Shown here in pieces: positions 31,936 to 40,621 of a stretch of DNA of 64,000 nucleotides. The notes beneath the pieces were generated by a model. It ran no database searches. It was not told where the DNA came from and saw only the letters and a list, made by a program, of their open reading frames with translations. The stretch's first letter is position 1; every line of letters starts with the position of its first letter. The stretch spans positions 55,506 to 119,505 of the forward strand of contig NZ_JTDB02000015.1 in NCBI RefSeq assembly GCF_000785435.2, given 5' to 3'. The DNA is from Paraburkholderia sacchari. Its GTDB lineage: Bacteria > Pseudomonadota > Gammaproteobacteria > Burkholderiales > Burkholderiaceae. A program made the position numbers and the translations under genes.

Positions 31936-32530
31936 TCATCTGTTTCTCGCGATCGTGGTGTGCAGCTTGATCGCGACGGAAGCGTGCGCGCAAACCGTGC
32001 CTGCGGTCGCCACGGTCGGAGATTTGGCTTCGATCCAATCGGACACGCTGCTCGGCAAAGCGAAGCTCGCGAAAGAGCAGGTATATGCCGATCTGCGAAA
32101 GTACAGCGGCGAAGGTCAGTCTGGTGGCCCCGCCGCACAGACCGATTCGAACTTGCCGCAACTCACTCGAATTGTTGAGGCAAACGGGGTGAGCGAAGCG
32201 ACGCTTTCCTACGCGAACGGGAAGATCGACGCCCGCGAGGGCGATCGCGTTCCCGGTGGATATGTTCTTTTTAAAATCCACCCGGATACGTCGGTCGTGC
32301 AGCTCAAGGCGCGGAACGGGCACGTGTTCGACGTGCCGGTGTCCTCACTGTCTGGCTTGTCAGCGACGCCGAGCACGACGCCGCAGCCCGCAGCATCGAA
32401 CGGACTTATCGTGTTGCCGCCGCCGAATCCGTCAATGGCGGGTGCGCCGCAGCCGCAGCCGCCCATGCCGGCGAATGTGCCTCATATCACACCGACGCTC
32501 GCGGGCTCGGGCAATTCCGGCGCGCACTAG
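31922..32530 (+). CDS. pilP: PilP, type IVb pilus biogenesis protein
   Basis: 202 residues from ATG 31922, which overlaps the pilO stop and follows AAGGAAATATCT. Signal peptide (HLFLAIVVCSLIATEACAQT), then a short coiled segment, then a small periplasmic beta domain (DAREGDRVPGGYVLFKIHPD, KARNGHVFDVPVSSLS) and a Pro-rich tail. Fits PilP of R64-type pili, probably contacting secretin PilN. In family by order and domain shape. Confidence 0.82.
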   Translation: MRKNNHLFLAIVVCSLIATEACAQTVPAVATVGDLASIQSDTLLGKAKLAKEQVYADLRKYSGEGQSGGPAAQTDSNLPQLTRIVEANGVSEATLSYANGKIDAREGDRVPGGYVLFKIHPDTSVVQLKARNGHVFDVPVSSLSGLSATPSTTPQPAASNGLIVLPPPNPSMAGAPQPQPPMPANVPHITPTLAGSGNSGAH

Positions 32531-32541
32531 GGGGAAACGTC

Positions 32542-34086
32542 ATGGACATGAGCGATCAGCAGCACGTCATCAGCGCGGCCGATAAGCCGGTGCTGCTACG
32601 GTCTGACAAGTACCCAGTGCCGGACGCCGCGAAGGGGAAGGTGGCGCTTCTGTCCGACTTTACGTTACTGGTTTGGGAGTCGTACAAATCGGATCACGCG
32701 GTGCTTGCGTATCAGAAGCTGCTCGAACGATACGACATCCGATTCACAGTGCGTCTCGTGCCAGTGGAGGAAGTGCGTGCTGCGCTGGATGGACCCGGCG
32801 CGAAAACGGCCGCACGCCGTGCCGAAAACATCAGCGATGTCCAGATTAAGGCGATCAACCTGATCAAAGAGGCTGTGAAGCTGGATGCAACCGACATTCA
32901 CATTCTCAACTATCAGGCGAAGTCGATCATCAAGCTGCGCATTCACGGTCTGCTTTTCGTTCATAGGGAGATCGACGCGGAAGAAGGGCAGGTTCTCTGT
33001 CGCTGTATGTACGGCTCCATGTGCGACGTTGGCGATGGTAACTACAACGACCGGCTCTCGCAGGATGCGCGTCTTTCGCGGGAAACGATCAAGAGCGCCG
33101 GTCTGAATGGAGCACGTATTTCCACACGCCCGATGGAGTACGGCAATCTCTTCGAGCTGAGACTTCTCTATGGCAGCAGCAAAAGGCGACGCTCGCTGAA
33201 GGAACTAGGTTACAACGCACGGCAGATTGCGGCGATTAACCAGATGATCCGCCGAAAAGGCGTGAACATTTTTTCGGGTGTCACCGGCTCAGGCAAATCA
33301 ACCGCACTTCAGGTTGTGTTGTCGATGCTTCTGAACTTGCACGATGGTCGGATCAACCTGATGACCGTCGAGCAACCGCTGGAATACGTGATCGAGGGAG
33401 CGGTCCAGACACCGCTGCTTTGTGATCTGGACGACGACGAACAGGTGGCGCGGGAGTGGGCGCGTTCCATCGCAAACCTCATGCGTCTTGACCCGGATTA
33501 CCTGATGGTCGGTGAGCTGCGTGATCTCGCTTCTACGCTGGCCGCGATTCAAGCCGCGATGACCGGGCACGGCATGTGGACAACGACACACGCGAAGGAC
33601 GCGTTTGCGACTTTCGACCGCCTCGCCGATCTGGCCGTGCCGATCCGGCGTTTGACGGACGCGAGTCTGTTCACTGGCGTAGTGAATCAGTCACTGGCTC
33701 CAGTCCTGTGTCCGGATTGCAAGCGACCGTTCTCGAAATTCCAGAGTGAGGTTCCCGAGGATCTGCGGGAGCGGGTCAAACGTTTTTGCGTTCAGGCCGG
33801 CGTTTTCATCGCGGGTAAGGATGCGAGCTGTACCACGTGCGGTGGATTGGGCATCGTGGACCGGACGGTGGTGGCCGAAGCGGTGCTGACGAATCAGCAT
33901 CTGTTGAGCGTCTACCGCCGCGACGACGGTGGTTCGTCGGCAGCGCGCTCGTACTGGGTTCGCGAGATGGATGGTATGACGAAGTGCCAACACCTCATTC
34001 AAAAGATCAACGAGGGACTGGTTGACCCGTTCATGGGTGAGGAGGCCGTGTGCGGTCTTGACGAAGACAGTCTCATCATCGCGTAG
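32542..34086 (+). CDS. pilQ: PilQ, pilus assembly ATPase
   Basis: 514 residues. Type II/IV secretion ATPase: LDATDIHI (N domain end), Walker A FSGVTGSGKST at ~244-254, LMTVEQPLEY (Asp-box region), Walker B DPDYLMVGELRD and the His-box TTHAKDAF. A tetracysteine zinc motif follows (CPDCKRPF and CTTCGGLGIVDR), as in PilB/GspE extension ATPases. It powers pilin polymerisation at the inner membrane with PilR. The retraction-like partner is a separate ATPase at 35824. Confidence 0.93.
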   Translation: MDMSDQQHVISAADKPVLLRSDKYPVPDAAKGKVALLSDFTLLVWESYKSDHAVLAYQKLLERYDIRFTVRLVPVEEVRAALDGPGAKTAARRAENISDVQIKAINLIKEAVKLDATDIHILNYQAKSIIKLRIHGLLFVHREIDAEEGQVLCRCMYGSMCDVGDGNYNDRLSQDARLSRETIKSAGLNGARISTRPMEYGNLFELRLLYGSSKRRRSLKELGYNARQIAAINQMIRRKGVNIFSGVTGSGKSTALQVVLSMLLNLHDGRINLMTVEQPLEYVIEGAVQTPLLCDLDDDEQVAREWARSIANLMRLDPDYLMVGELRDLASTLAAIQAAMTGHGMWTTTHAKDAFATFDRLADLAVPIRRLTDASLFTGVVNQSLAPVLCPDCKRPFSKFQSEVPEDLRERVKRFCVQAGVFIAGKDASCTTCGGLGIVDRTVVAEAVLTNQHLLSVYRRDDGGSSAARSYWVREMDGMTKCQHLIQKINEGLVDPFMGEEAVCGLDEDSLIIA

Positions 34087-34094
34087 GAGTCTGT

Positions 34095-35165
34095 ATGTTC
34101 TCGATATCGAAGGAATCAATTGACCAGGCATGGTACGGGCTGTGGTTCGGCGCCAAGCAGCGGTTGAAGCTATACAAGAGCCTCGCCACGCTTCTGCGCA
34201 ACAACGTGCCGTTGCGGCGCGCACTTGTAACCTCCTATGAGGTTTATAGCGACTACGGGAAAAAGCCGGACCGTATCGAGGCGATCGTGCTTCAGGATTG
34301 CATTGCGGGAGTCGATAACGGTCGAGCTCTATCTGTCGTTCTGCAGCAGTGGGTGCCGTTTGATGAACATTCGACCATTGCGACCGGCGATCGTGGCGGG
34401 AAGGTGGCTGACGCACTCATGCGCGGAGCTGAAGTTATCAAACGCAAAGGGATGATGCGCAAAGCGCTGGTCGGGGCGGTCACTTATCCGGCCTTCCTGA
34501 TGTTGAGCGTTGGCGTCGCATTCTATGTCATCGCTACGAACGTTCTGCCGCGTCTTCTGGTGAACGTCAAGCCGGAACATATGGATGCGAGTATCCAGCT
34601 GCTGTCGTGGCTTTCCTCACTTGTCGCAAACGACGGTGGAGTGATGCTTTCCGTGATGATCGCCGCGGCGATCGGGATCGGTTTTAGCATGTCGCGACTT
34701 ACTGGAAAGTTCCGGTTCTATCTGGACATGATTCCTCCGTGGGGTATGTACCGGATCGTGCAAGGCGCGATCTTCATCTACAACGTAGGTGTCTTGCTGG
34801 AAGCGAATGTGCCGAAGAAGGAAATTCTGGAGATGATGCTGGAGCGGGCAAATTCCTATATGGCGGAACGGCTGGAGGGTGCCTTGCTCGGTGTAAAGAA
34901 CGGTCTGGACCTTGGGCCGGCGCTGCGTGAAAGCGGCTTCGAGTTCCCCAGTCGCGACGCCATCGCTTATGTGAGTGTGATCGGAAGCATGGAGGGCGGC
35001 GAGGCGCAGCTCAAAGAGTTCGGCGAGGACTGGCTCGAAGAAAGCGTGGACAGGCTGGCAGCAGCATCCGCGATCTTCAAGCAGATTGCGATCTTGATGG
35101 GCGGCTTGCTCATCATGGCTATCGTCCAGGGCGTCAACGCGCTCAGTAACGGCCTGTTGAACTAG
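34095..35165 (+). CDS. pilR: PilR, inner-membrane platform protein (GspF/PilC family)
   Basis: 356 residues. Two T2SF-type cytoplasmic helical domains are present, one at ~20-120 (ATLLRNNVPLRRALVTSYEV, IATGDRGGKVADALMRGAEV) and one at ~225-310 (VGVLLEANVPKKEILEMMLE, VIGSMEGGEAQLKEF). Between and after them are transmembrane helices at ~130-155, ~170-200 and ~325-350. The platform couples PilQ to pilin. 8 bp downstream of pilQ in one transcript. Confidence 0.92.
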   Translation: MFSISKESIDQAWYGLWFGAKQRLKLYKSLATLLRNNVPLRRALVTSYEVYSDYGKKPDRIEAIVLQDCIAGVDNGRALSVVLQQWVPFDEHSTIATGDRGGKVADALMRGAEVIKRKGMMRKALVGAVTYPAFLMLSVGVAFYVIATNVLPRLLVNVKPEHMDASIQLLSWLSSLVANDGGVMLSVMIAAAIGIGFSMSRLTGKFRFYLDMIPPWGMYRIVQGAIFIYNVGVLLEANVPKKEILEMMLERANSYMAERLEGALLGVKNGLDLGPALRESGFEFPSRDAIAYVSVIGSMEGGEAQLKEFGEDWLEESVDRLAAASAIFKQIAILMGGLLIMAIVQGVNALSNGLLN

Positions 35166-35207
35166 GTAGTGCAATGCAGACTTTTGTTGTCTGCTATCTC
35201 GGTATAG

Positions 35208-35223
35208 TGATATATTTAAATCA
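35208..35223. promoter_or_regulatory. TGATAT-N4-ATATCA element, site 5 (one mismatch)
   Basis: TGATAT-ATTT-AAATCA, 27 bp before pilS and 2 bp from a dispersed 14-bp element, so pilS probably has its own promoter. Confidence 0.55.
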
Positions 35224-35225
35224 AA

Positions 35226-35239
35226 TTCCAACGTAGGAA
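35226..35239. repeat. TTCCAACGTAGGAA variant of the dispersed element
   Basis: Both flanks are TTCC/GGAA, one central mismatch from perfect symmetry; 10 bp before the pilS ATG. Confidence 0.8.
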
Positions 35240-35249
35240 CTTTTCAACC

Positions 35250-35807
35250 ATGAAGACCACGCAACTTGAGAAAAACGCTTTGAAGAGCGGTGCCCGTCTG
35301 GCGCGTCAGGCAGGCGTTCTGTCGATCGAAATGATCATCGTGCTCGGCATCGTCGCACTGATTCTGCTGGGTGTCGCGGGCCGCGTAGCGGTGTCGTTCC
35401 TGTCGAATGACAACACGGCAGAGCTGTCGAACATCACCGCGATCTACACGGCCATCAAGGATACGAAGACGACGGTGGGGTACGGTGCTGCGGGTACGGA
35501 TCTGTCGGCGGTCGTCGTCGCGGGTGGCAAGCTGCCGTCGAACATTGCGGTGAATGGCAATGCCATTTCGAACCAGTTCGGTGGTACGTACACGCTGACG
35601 AGCACAGGGCAGGGCTTCACCATCGCGGACCCGTCAATTCCCCAAAAGAACTGTCTGAAGATCGTTGCCGGCGCAACGCAGGGGGGGCAGTATGCGACCA
35701 CGGTGGTGAACTCGGGTACCTCCTATTCAGGTCCGATGTCGGCAGCGCAAGCGCAGACCGCGTGCAACTCGGCCACCAACTCAGTCACTCTCACGAGCAC
35801 GTACTAA
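35250..35807 (+). CDS. pilS: PilS, major type IVb prepilin
   Basis: 185 residues. Leader ARLARQAG is followed by the processed N terminus VLSIEMIIVLGIVALILLGV with the essential Glu at +5, the classic class-B prepilin signature with a long leader. The C-terminal domain contains two cysteines (NCLKIVAG and TACNSATNS) for the pilin disulfide loop. No prepilin peptidase gene (pilU) is present in the window, so it must be supplied from elsewhere. Own leader region with two regulatory elements suggests higher expression than neighbours. Confidence 0.92.
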   Translation: MKTTQLEKNALKSGARLARQAGVLSIEMIIVLGIVALILLGVAGRVAVSFLSNDNTAELSNITAIYTAIKDTKTTVGYGAAGTDLSAVVVAGGKLPSNIAVNGNAISNQFGGTYTLTSTGQGFTIADPSIPQKNCLKIVAGATQGGQYATTVVNSGTSYSGPMSAAQAQTACNSATNSVTLTSTY

Positions 35808-35823
35808 CTCCTGGGGCGAGGAA

Positions 35824-36774
35824 GTGGAACGTTTAAATTCAACCCGTTTTGTCGACCTCTACATCGTAGGGGAAGCGATGAGTCAGATTTCGGGTTTGGA
35901 TGGCAATCCGGCGCTCCAGCTTGCGCCGGACTATCTGCTGGCCGACATCGCCACCGCTCGTGCGAAGTGCGAGCACGTCTACCGCGCGAAGCGAAACCCG
36001 GAGTTTTATTTGATGTTCGGCGAGGTTTCGTACCGGGTCACTGCGCTGGAGAGCATCAACGACACGGTCTTTACGCTGCGTCAGACCCACGAGCCGCGTC
36101 CAGCGAGCGAGCTGAGAATTGGCGATAAGGTGCTTGGCGCGTTGCTTCAGGAAAACCTGCGTGGGCTTGTGCTGGTGTGTGGCGAGCGAGCAGTTGGCAA
36201 GACGAGCACTGCGGCCTCGGTTTTTGTGGAGCGCATCAAGGTATATGGCGGGCTGGGTCTGGCCGTTGAAGACCCGCCCGAGATGAAGCTCGAGGGGCCG
36301 CAAGGGAAGGGGTATGTGTTGCAGGTTTGGGCTGATCCGCAGAAGGGCGGGTATCCCGAGCAGATGCGACGCGGGATGCGAAGTGGTGCGGAGTCGATCT
36401 TCCTCGGCGAGATTCGGGACGGTATCACGGCCTCCGAGGCCTGCCGAGCTGGGATCGATGGTCATCTCGTGATGTCGACGGGGCACGGCGGCTCGCCGGT
36501 TGAAGGACTGGAGCGAATTCATGCGCTTGCGTCTACACACGAGCGCAACGCGGCTCAGCTTCTCGCAGATGGCGTCGCATTGGTCGTTTGGCAAACGCTT
36601 GATACCGTTGTTATTGAAGGACTACACAAGAAGCGCCCGCAGACGAGGATGCTGCGAGTGAAGGGGAACAGCAGCGTTCAGAGCAAGATCCGCGAGGGCA
36701 AGTTCGCAGCATTGCAACAGGAATTAGATCAGCAGTCGAATGCGGCTGCGTGGACCACGGCGGCGAAAAAATGA
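35824..36774 (+). CDS. PilT-like second pilus ATPase
   Basis: 316 residues, GTG start with GGGGCGAGG upstream; ATG 35878 with AGGGGA is an alternative, but residues 8-20 (RFVDLYIVGEAMSQISG) align with the start of PilT-type ATPases. Walker A is VCGERAVGKTSTAA (~117-130), a degenerate loop with Arg-Ala in place of the usual Gly-Ser. LAVEDPPEMKL, SIFLGEIRDGITA (Walker B) and VMSTGHGGSPVEGL (His-box) follow. R64 encodes a different pilT at this position, a lytic transglycosylase. A dedicated retraction-type ATPase here is a notable difference. Confidence 0.8.
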   Translation: MERLNSTRFVDLYIVGEAMSQISGLDGNPALQLAPDYLLADIATARAKCEHVYRAKRNPEFYLMFGEVSYRVTALESINDTVFTLRQTHEPRPASELRIGDKVLGALLQENLRGLVLVCGERAVGKTSTAASVFVERIKVYGGLGLAVEDPPEMKLEGPQGKGYVLQVWADPQKGGYPEQMRRGMRSGAESIFLGEIRDGITASEACRAGIDGHLVMSTGHGGSPVEGLERIHALASTHERNAAQLLADGVALVVWQTLDTVVIEGLHKKRPQTRMLRVKGNSSVQSKIREGKFAALQQELDQQSNAAAWTTAAKK

Positions 36775-38282
36775 TTCTCAAGCGACATACGACGCGCCGG
36801 CAGCGAGGCGTGATATCCATCGAAGCCGCAGTCGTCTCGGCGCTGGTTGGTCTGGCGCTCGTCGGAATCGGTGGATGGGTCAAATACGATGCTGATTTCA
36901 AGAACGATCGTGCCGCCGCCGACAATCTGGCGCTGGTCCTGCAAGGCGCGCAGAGCTGGCTCAATGCAAACACTGCGACCGTTGCTGCGGCTGCAAACCC
37001 GACAGCGACATACGCTTATGGCGTATGGTCGGGCTCGGTTTCGAATGCCGTCTCGGCGACCAACATTTACGGTCAGACGTACAGAATGGGGGTGTACAAG
37101 GAGCCAAGCGGTCAGCTGGACATGATGGTGCTCACGACGGGCGGCGCAACGATCCCGGACGGTAGCCTGACCCGGATATCCAAAATGCTCGGGGGCGCGG
37201 GCGGATACGTATCGAACGCGGCTCCGGGCGTGGTCCAGAACGCGGCTGCGGGTTGGTCGATGCCGGTTGCCAACGTAGGTGGATCGACGGCTGGACACCT
37301 TGCGGCAGCGGCATTTTTCGCGAACGCAGCCCAGGCGAACGACTATCTGTATCGGCATCAGGTTAGCGGCCATCCCGAACTCAATCAGATGTCCACCACG
37401 CTGGACATGAATCAGAACAACATCGCGAACGCCTCGCTTGTCGCGGCCTCTGGCGTGGCCGTCACCAGCGCCGCGGGCGGTAATGCAACCGTGTCGTTGA
37501 ACAGTTCCCAGCTGCTTGACAACAACGGGAATCTGTATGTCCGTTCAAATGGGATGGTGAACGTGCAGAACGTCGCCGGCAGCGCGTGGGCGCCGATGAC
37601 TACCGGAGCGCAAACAGAAGTCGGCGATCAGATGGTGTGGGGCAATCGGCACGCCAGTGGAAGCGATCAGGTCGACGGCAATCAGGTCGTGGGCAATTTC
37701 CAGCAGGTGAACGGCAGTCAGCAGATCAATGGGAACTCGACAATTCTCAACAGCCAGCAGATCAACGGAAACCAGCAGGTAAATGGGTCAATCACTACCT
37801 ACGGTAGTGTCACCCTGGGGACGAACGGCGCGTCGGTCTACAACCCGAACACGATGTATCTTTCAGCCGGATACAACCTCTACCTGAATCCCTTCGGTGG
37901 GAATCGCGTGATCGTTGGTGGCGGTGGCGGCAATGGCCAGCTCGAAACGACGGGTCGCATGTTCGTGGACGAATACCTGCAACCGGGGTGGGCGTCAGCG
38001 GGTGCGGCCTGCGACACTAACGGTCTTGTCGGTCGCGACGGCAACGGTTCGCTGTTCTGCAACGGGGGGCGATGGCAGTCGGCATCGGCTGTGCCTTCGG
38101 GGACGACGTGCGGCGGTGTCACGATTAACGGCAATAACAATCAGCCTAATAACCCGGCCAGTACCGAAGTGCCGTGCATGGGTGTCGCTTTCTGGCAGAA
38201 CGGTGTGTGTCCGGCTGGCTTCTACTATGGGACGGTGTTTGCAGCGAGCGCGTTGTGGCATTTCACCTGCATAAAGAGTTAG
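36771..38282 (+). CDS. pilV: PilV, minor pilin/tip adhesin
   Basis: 503 residues from ATG 36771, overlapping the previous stop (ATGA). Prepilin-type start: TTRRQRG then VISIEAAVVSALVGLALVGI. Middle region ~80-290 typical of PilV shaft. Residues ~295-370 hold many short Asn/Gln/Gly repeats (NGNQVVGNFQQVNGSQQING and relatives) that look like a repetitive beta-solenoid. The C-terminal ~110 residues contain six cysteines. In R64 the PilV C terminus is switched by the shufflon; no such inverted 19-bp repeats or rci gene are seen here, so this tip is apparently fixed. Confidence 0.88.
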   Translation: MILKRHTTRRQRGVISIEAAVVSALVGLALVGIGGWVKYDADFKNDRAAADNLALVLQGAQSWLNANTATVAAAANPTATYAYGVWSGSVSNAVSATNIYGQTYRMGVYKEPSGQLDMMVLTTGGATIPDGSLTRISKMLGGAGGYVSNAAPGVVQNAAAGWSMPVANVGGSTAGHLAAAAFFANAAQANDYLYRHQVSGHPELNQMSTTLDMNQNNIANASLVAASGVAVTSAAGGNATVSLNSSQLLDNNGNLYVRSNGMVNVQNVAGSAWAPMTTGAQTEVGDQMVWGNRHASGSDQVDGNQVVGNFQQVNGSQQINGNSTILNSQQINGNQQVNGSITTYGSVTLGTNGASVYNPNTMYLSAGYNLYLNPFGGNRVIVGGGGGNGQLETTGRMFVDEYLQPGWASAGAACDTNGLVGRDGNGSLFCNGGRWQSASAVPSGTTCGGVTINGNNNQPNNPASTEVPCMGVAFWQNGVCPAGFYYGTVFAASALWHFTCIKS

Positions 38283-38356
38283 CGGCGTAGGCAGTGCGTC
38301 AGTAGCAAAGTCTCTCAGGTTCTGGCTGGCCCTCGGATGAATGCCAGAATCCTTCA

Positions 38357-38382
38357 AGCCGCGCCTAGCGCGGCTTTTTTTA
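38357..38382 (+). terminator. Intrinsic terminator after the pilus operon
   Basis: AGCCGCGC-CTA-GCGCGGCT followed by a T run (TTTTTTT), about 75 bp after the pilV stop. The rest of 38283-38610 holds no gene I can support. Confidence 0.9.
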
Positions 38383-38610
38383 TCAGGGACGGAGAGGATG
38401 AAAGCGTCAAAGGGACTGTGCGTGGCCGACGTGGCACTGTTAAGTGTGGGCGCAGTGCAAACCGTCGTCGCCCGCACTTCCAGGTCCTGGTGCCGAAACA
38501 GATAAAATGTCGGGTTTTTGCCAGCGGACGATGGGCTGGGTTGGCTTGTCGCGACTGCGTCACTACGAGGATGATCCGCTCAGCGCGAGCTGACCGGCGT
38601 GCTAACGCGA

Positions 38611-40539
38611 ATGGAATTCAGAAGAGATATCAACGGCCTGCGGGCGATTGCGGTCATAGCGGTCGTCTTTTTTCACTATGGGGTCCGTTTTTTTGGCGGT
38701 GGATACGTCGGCGTCGACGTGTTCTTTGTCATCTCGGGATTCTTGCTTACCTCGATCGCGCATAGGCGGTTACAGGTGGGCGAATTTTCGGCGGTACAGT
38801 TCCTCCTGAATCGGCTGCGCCGGATCTTGCCCGCACTACTCGTCACGGTTATCGTGTCCGGCGTGTGGGCGTCGCGCTACTATTTGCCGGACGACTTCAT
38901 CAGGCTCGTGCGCAATGGCACGGCGTCTCTGCTCTTCCGCTCGAACTATGCCTTCCTCGGCGACACGGGCGGTTATTTCGCGCCTGACGCGCGGGCAAAC
39001 ATTTTCCTGCACACCTGGTCGCTTGCTGTCGAATCTCAGTTTTATCTCGTGTTTGCTGCGACGTGTGCGCTGTTCTGGCCGCGCTCGGGATCGCGTCGCA
39101 AAGTGGGTGGCTGGATTGCCTTCTCCGTCGTTGCTCTGGCGTCGCTGGTCTGGTGCGTTATGCATACGCCTGCACACCAGGCGAGTTCGTTCTATCTGCT
39201 ATGGGGGCGCGCATGGGAGTTCATGGCGGGATCTGTGGCTGCTTTGGTCGCTGTGCGGCCGAAGCGGCTGGGGGCAAACATCTTATCGTTGGCCGGCGCA
39301 GCGCTGCTGATGTTTGCGGTCTTTGGTCTGCATGGCGATGATCCATATCCGGGATGGCGGGCGATTCTCCCAGTCGCGGGAACGGCGCTGATTATCTATG
39401 CCGGTGAAGGCTTTGTCGCGCGCCTGCTGTCGTGTCGTCCACTACAGTTCCTCGGCACCGTTTCCTACTCGATTTATCTCTGGCACTGGCCGATTCTGCT
39501 TGGTTTCCGCGAACGCGTTGGCAGTGATCCGTCTCCGGGACAGACAGCGATCCTGATTGCAGGATCGGTGGCAGCTGGCTGGGCGTCGTATGTGGCCGTC
39601 GAGCAACCGGGCCGTCAACGGCTGCGCAACGGCTCGATCGTTTTGCTTTTCGTGCTCAGCATAGCTTCTGGTTTCGGATTTACCACTCTCTTGCAGAAAA
39701 CGGACGGGCTTCAGGTGCGACTGCCTACCTACCTTCGTGCGGCGTCGGATGCAATGAAGAGTGAGGCGCCGCGTAGCTACGAATGCATGAGAGACGTAGA
39801 CGGGACGAAGCACACACCGGGCGACTTCTGCGGGCTGGGCGGCATGCCATCGGGCAATCAGCCAGTGATGATGCTGTGGGGCGATTCCTTCGCGAACATG
39901 GTTCAACCAATCGTTGATCAGACGTCGGCTGAGATGCACGTGCCAGGTGTCGTAGCGACGCTGGGCGGGTGTCCACCATTCAGGGGTAAGGTGTTTCCGG
40001 GATCGGGTGCAGAAGTGTTTCCCGGTTGTGAGCGATACGCGAATTTCGCGTTCGACTATTTCATGCGCACGCCGTCGATCAGGCTCGTCGTTGTCGCTGG
40101 CGACTGGCAACGGTATGAACCAAACTATGAGGGTGGCGTATTGAAGGACATCGCTACTGCGCTCGCTGCCCGTGGCGGCAAAATGGTGCTCGTGAAGTCG
40201 ATACCAAATCCTCGCGGTGATCTTCCGCGGCAGTGGGCGAGGTGGCAGTTCGCAGCCGGACACGAGTTACCGCAGATGAGCATTCCCCGGTCGGGTGAGG
40301 CAGACATCGTTGAACACGGCAACCAGATTGCGCGTATTGCTGAGCAGGTTGGGAACGTTGCGACGGTCGATCCGTTCGACACTCTGTGCGATCACAGTGA
40401 GTGCTTCACAGTAAAAGGCGGTCATGGTCTGTACAAGGACACGGACCATCTGACGCAGGACGGAGTCGCAATGCTTGCTCCGTCTCTTTCGGGCGCAATC
40501 AAGGAAGCGTGGCAGGGGATTGGTCCCGCAAAGAACTAG
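38611..40539 (+). CDS. Acyltransferase_3/SGNH O-acyltransferase (OafA/OatA type)
   Basis: 642 residues. N-terminal ~360 residues form the 10-helix acyltransferase-3 membrane domain, starting MEFRRDINGLRAIAVIAVVF with FFHYG (catalytic His) and RRLRRILPALL. The C-terminal half is a periplasmic SGNH esterase-like domain with LWGDSFANM (catalytic Ser) and DTDHLTQDG (Asp-His). Such enzymes O-acetylate lipopolysaccharide, capsule or glycans. It lies alone between terminators inside the pilus locus and looks like a cargo gene. It could alter the surface of the host, blocking phages or changing mating. Confidence 0.9.
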   Translation: MEFRRDINGLRAIAVIAVVFFHYGVRFFGGGYVGVDVFFVISGFLLTSIAHRRLQVGEFSAVQFLLNRLRRILPALLVTVIVSGVWASRYYLPDDFIRLVRNGTASLLFRSNYAFLGDTGGYFAPDARANIFLHTWSLAVESQFYLVFAATCALFWPRSGSRRKVGGWIAFSVVALASLVWCVMHTPAHQASSFYLLWGRAWEFMAGSVAALVAVRPKRLGANILSLAGAALLMFAVFGLHGDDPYPGWRAILPVAGTALIIYAGEGFVARLLSCRPLQFLGTVSYSIYLWHWPILLGFRERVGSDPSPGQTAILIAGSVAAGWASYVAVEQPGRQRLRNGSIVLLFVLSIASGFGFTTLLQKTDGLQVRLPTYLRAASDAMKSEAPRSYECMRDVDGTKHTPGDFCGLGGMPSGNQPVMMLWGDSFANMVQPIVDQTSAEMHVPGVVATLGGCPPFRGKVFPGSGAEVFPGCERYANFAFDYFMRTPSIRLVVVAGDWQRYEPNYEGGVLKDIATALAARGGKMVLVKSIPNPRGDLPRQWARWQFAAGHELPQMSIPRSGEADIVEHGNQIARIAEQVGNVATVDPFDTLCDHSECFTVKGGHGLYKDTDHLTQDGVAMLAPSLSGAIKEAWQGIGPAKN

Positions 40540-40571
40540 CAGTTCGGTCGAATCGGGATACAACCAGCAAT

Positions 40572-40596
40572 AAAAAGCCCCGCATTCGGCGGGGCT
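40572..40596 (-). terminator. Intrinsic terminator (minus strand)
   Basis: On the minus strand AGCCCCGC-CGAAT-GCGGGGCTTTTTATT, placed 30 bp after the lipoprotein gene stop. On the plus strand no T run follows. Confidence 0.85.
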
Positions 40597-40621
40597 CGGT
40601 TCGGCAGTTGCGTTGGGGTGA

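Noticed and set aside
37500..38300. Possible shufflon at the 3' end of pilV
   Set aside because: No inverted 19-bp recombination repeats, no alternative C-terminal segments and no rci-like gene follow.
39442..40263. Minus-strand open frame opposite the O-acyltransferase
   Set aside because: Arg/His-rich shadow of a well-supported gene.
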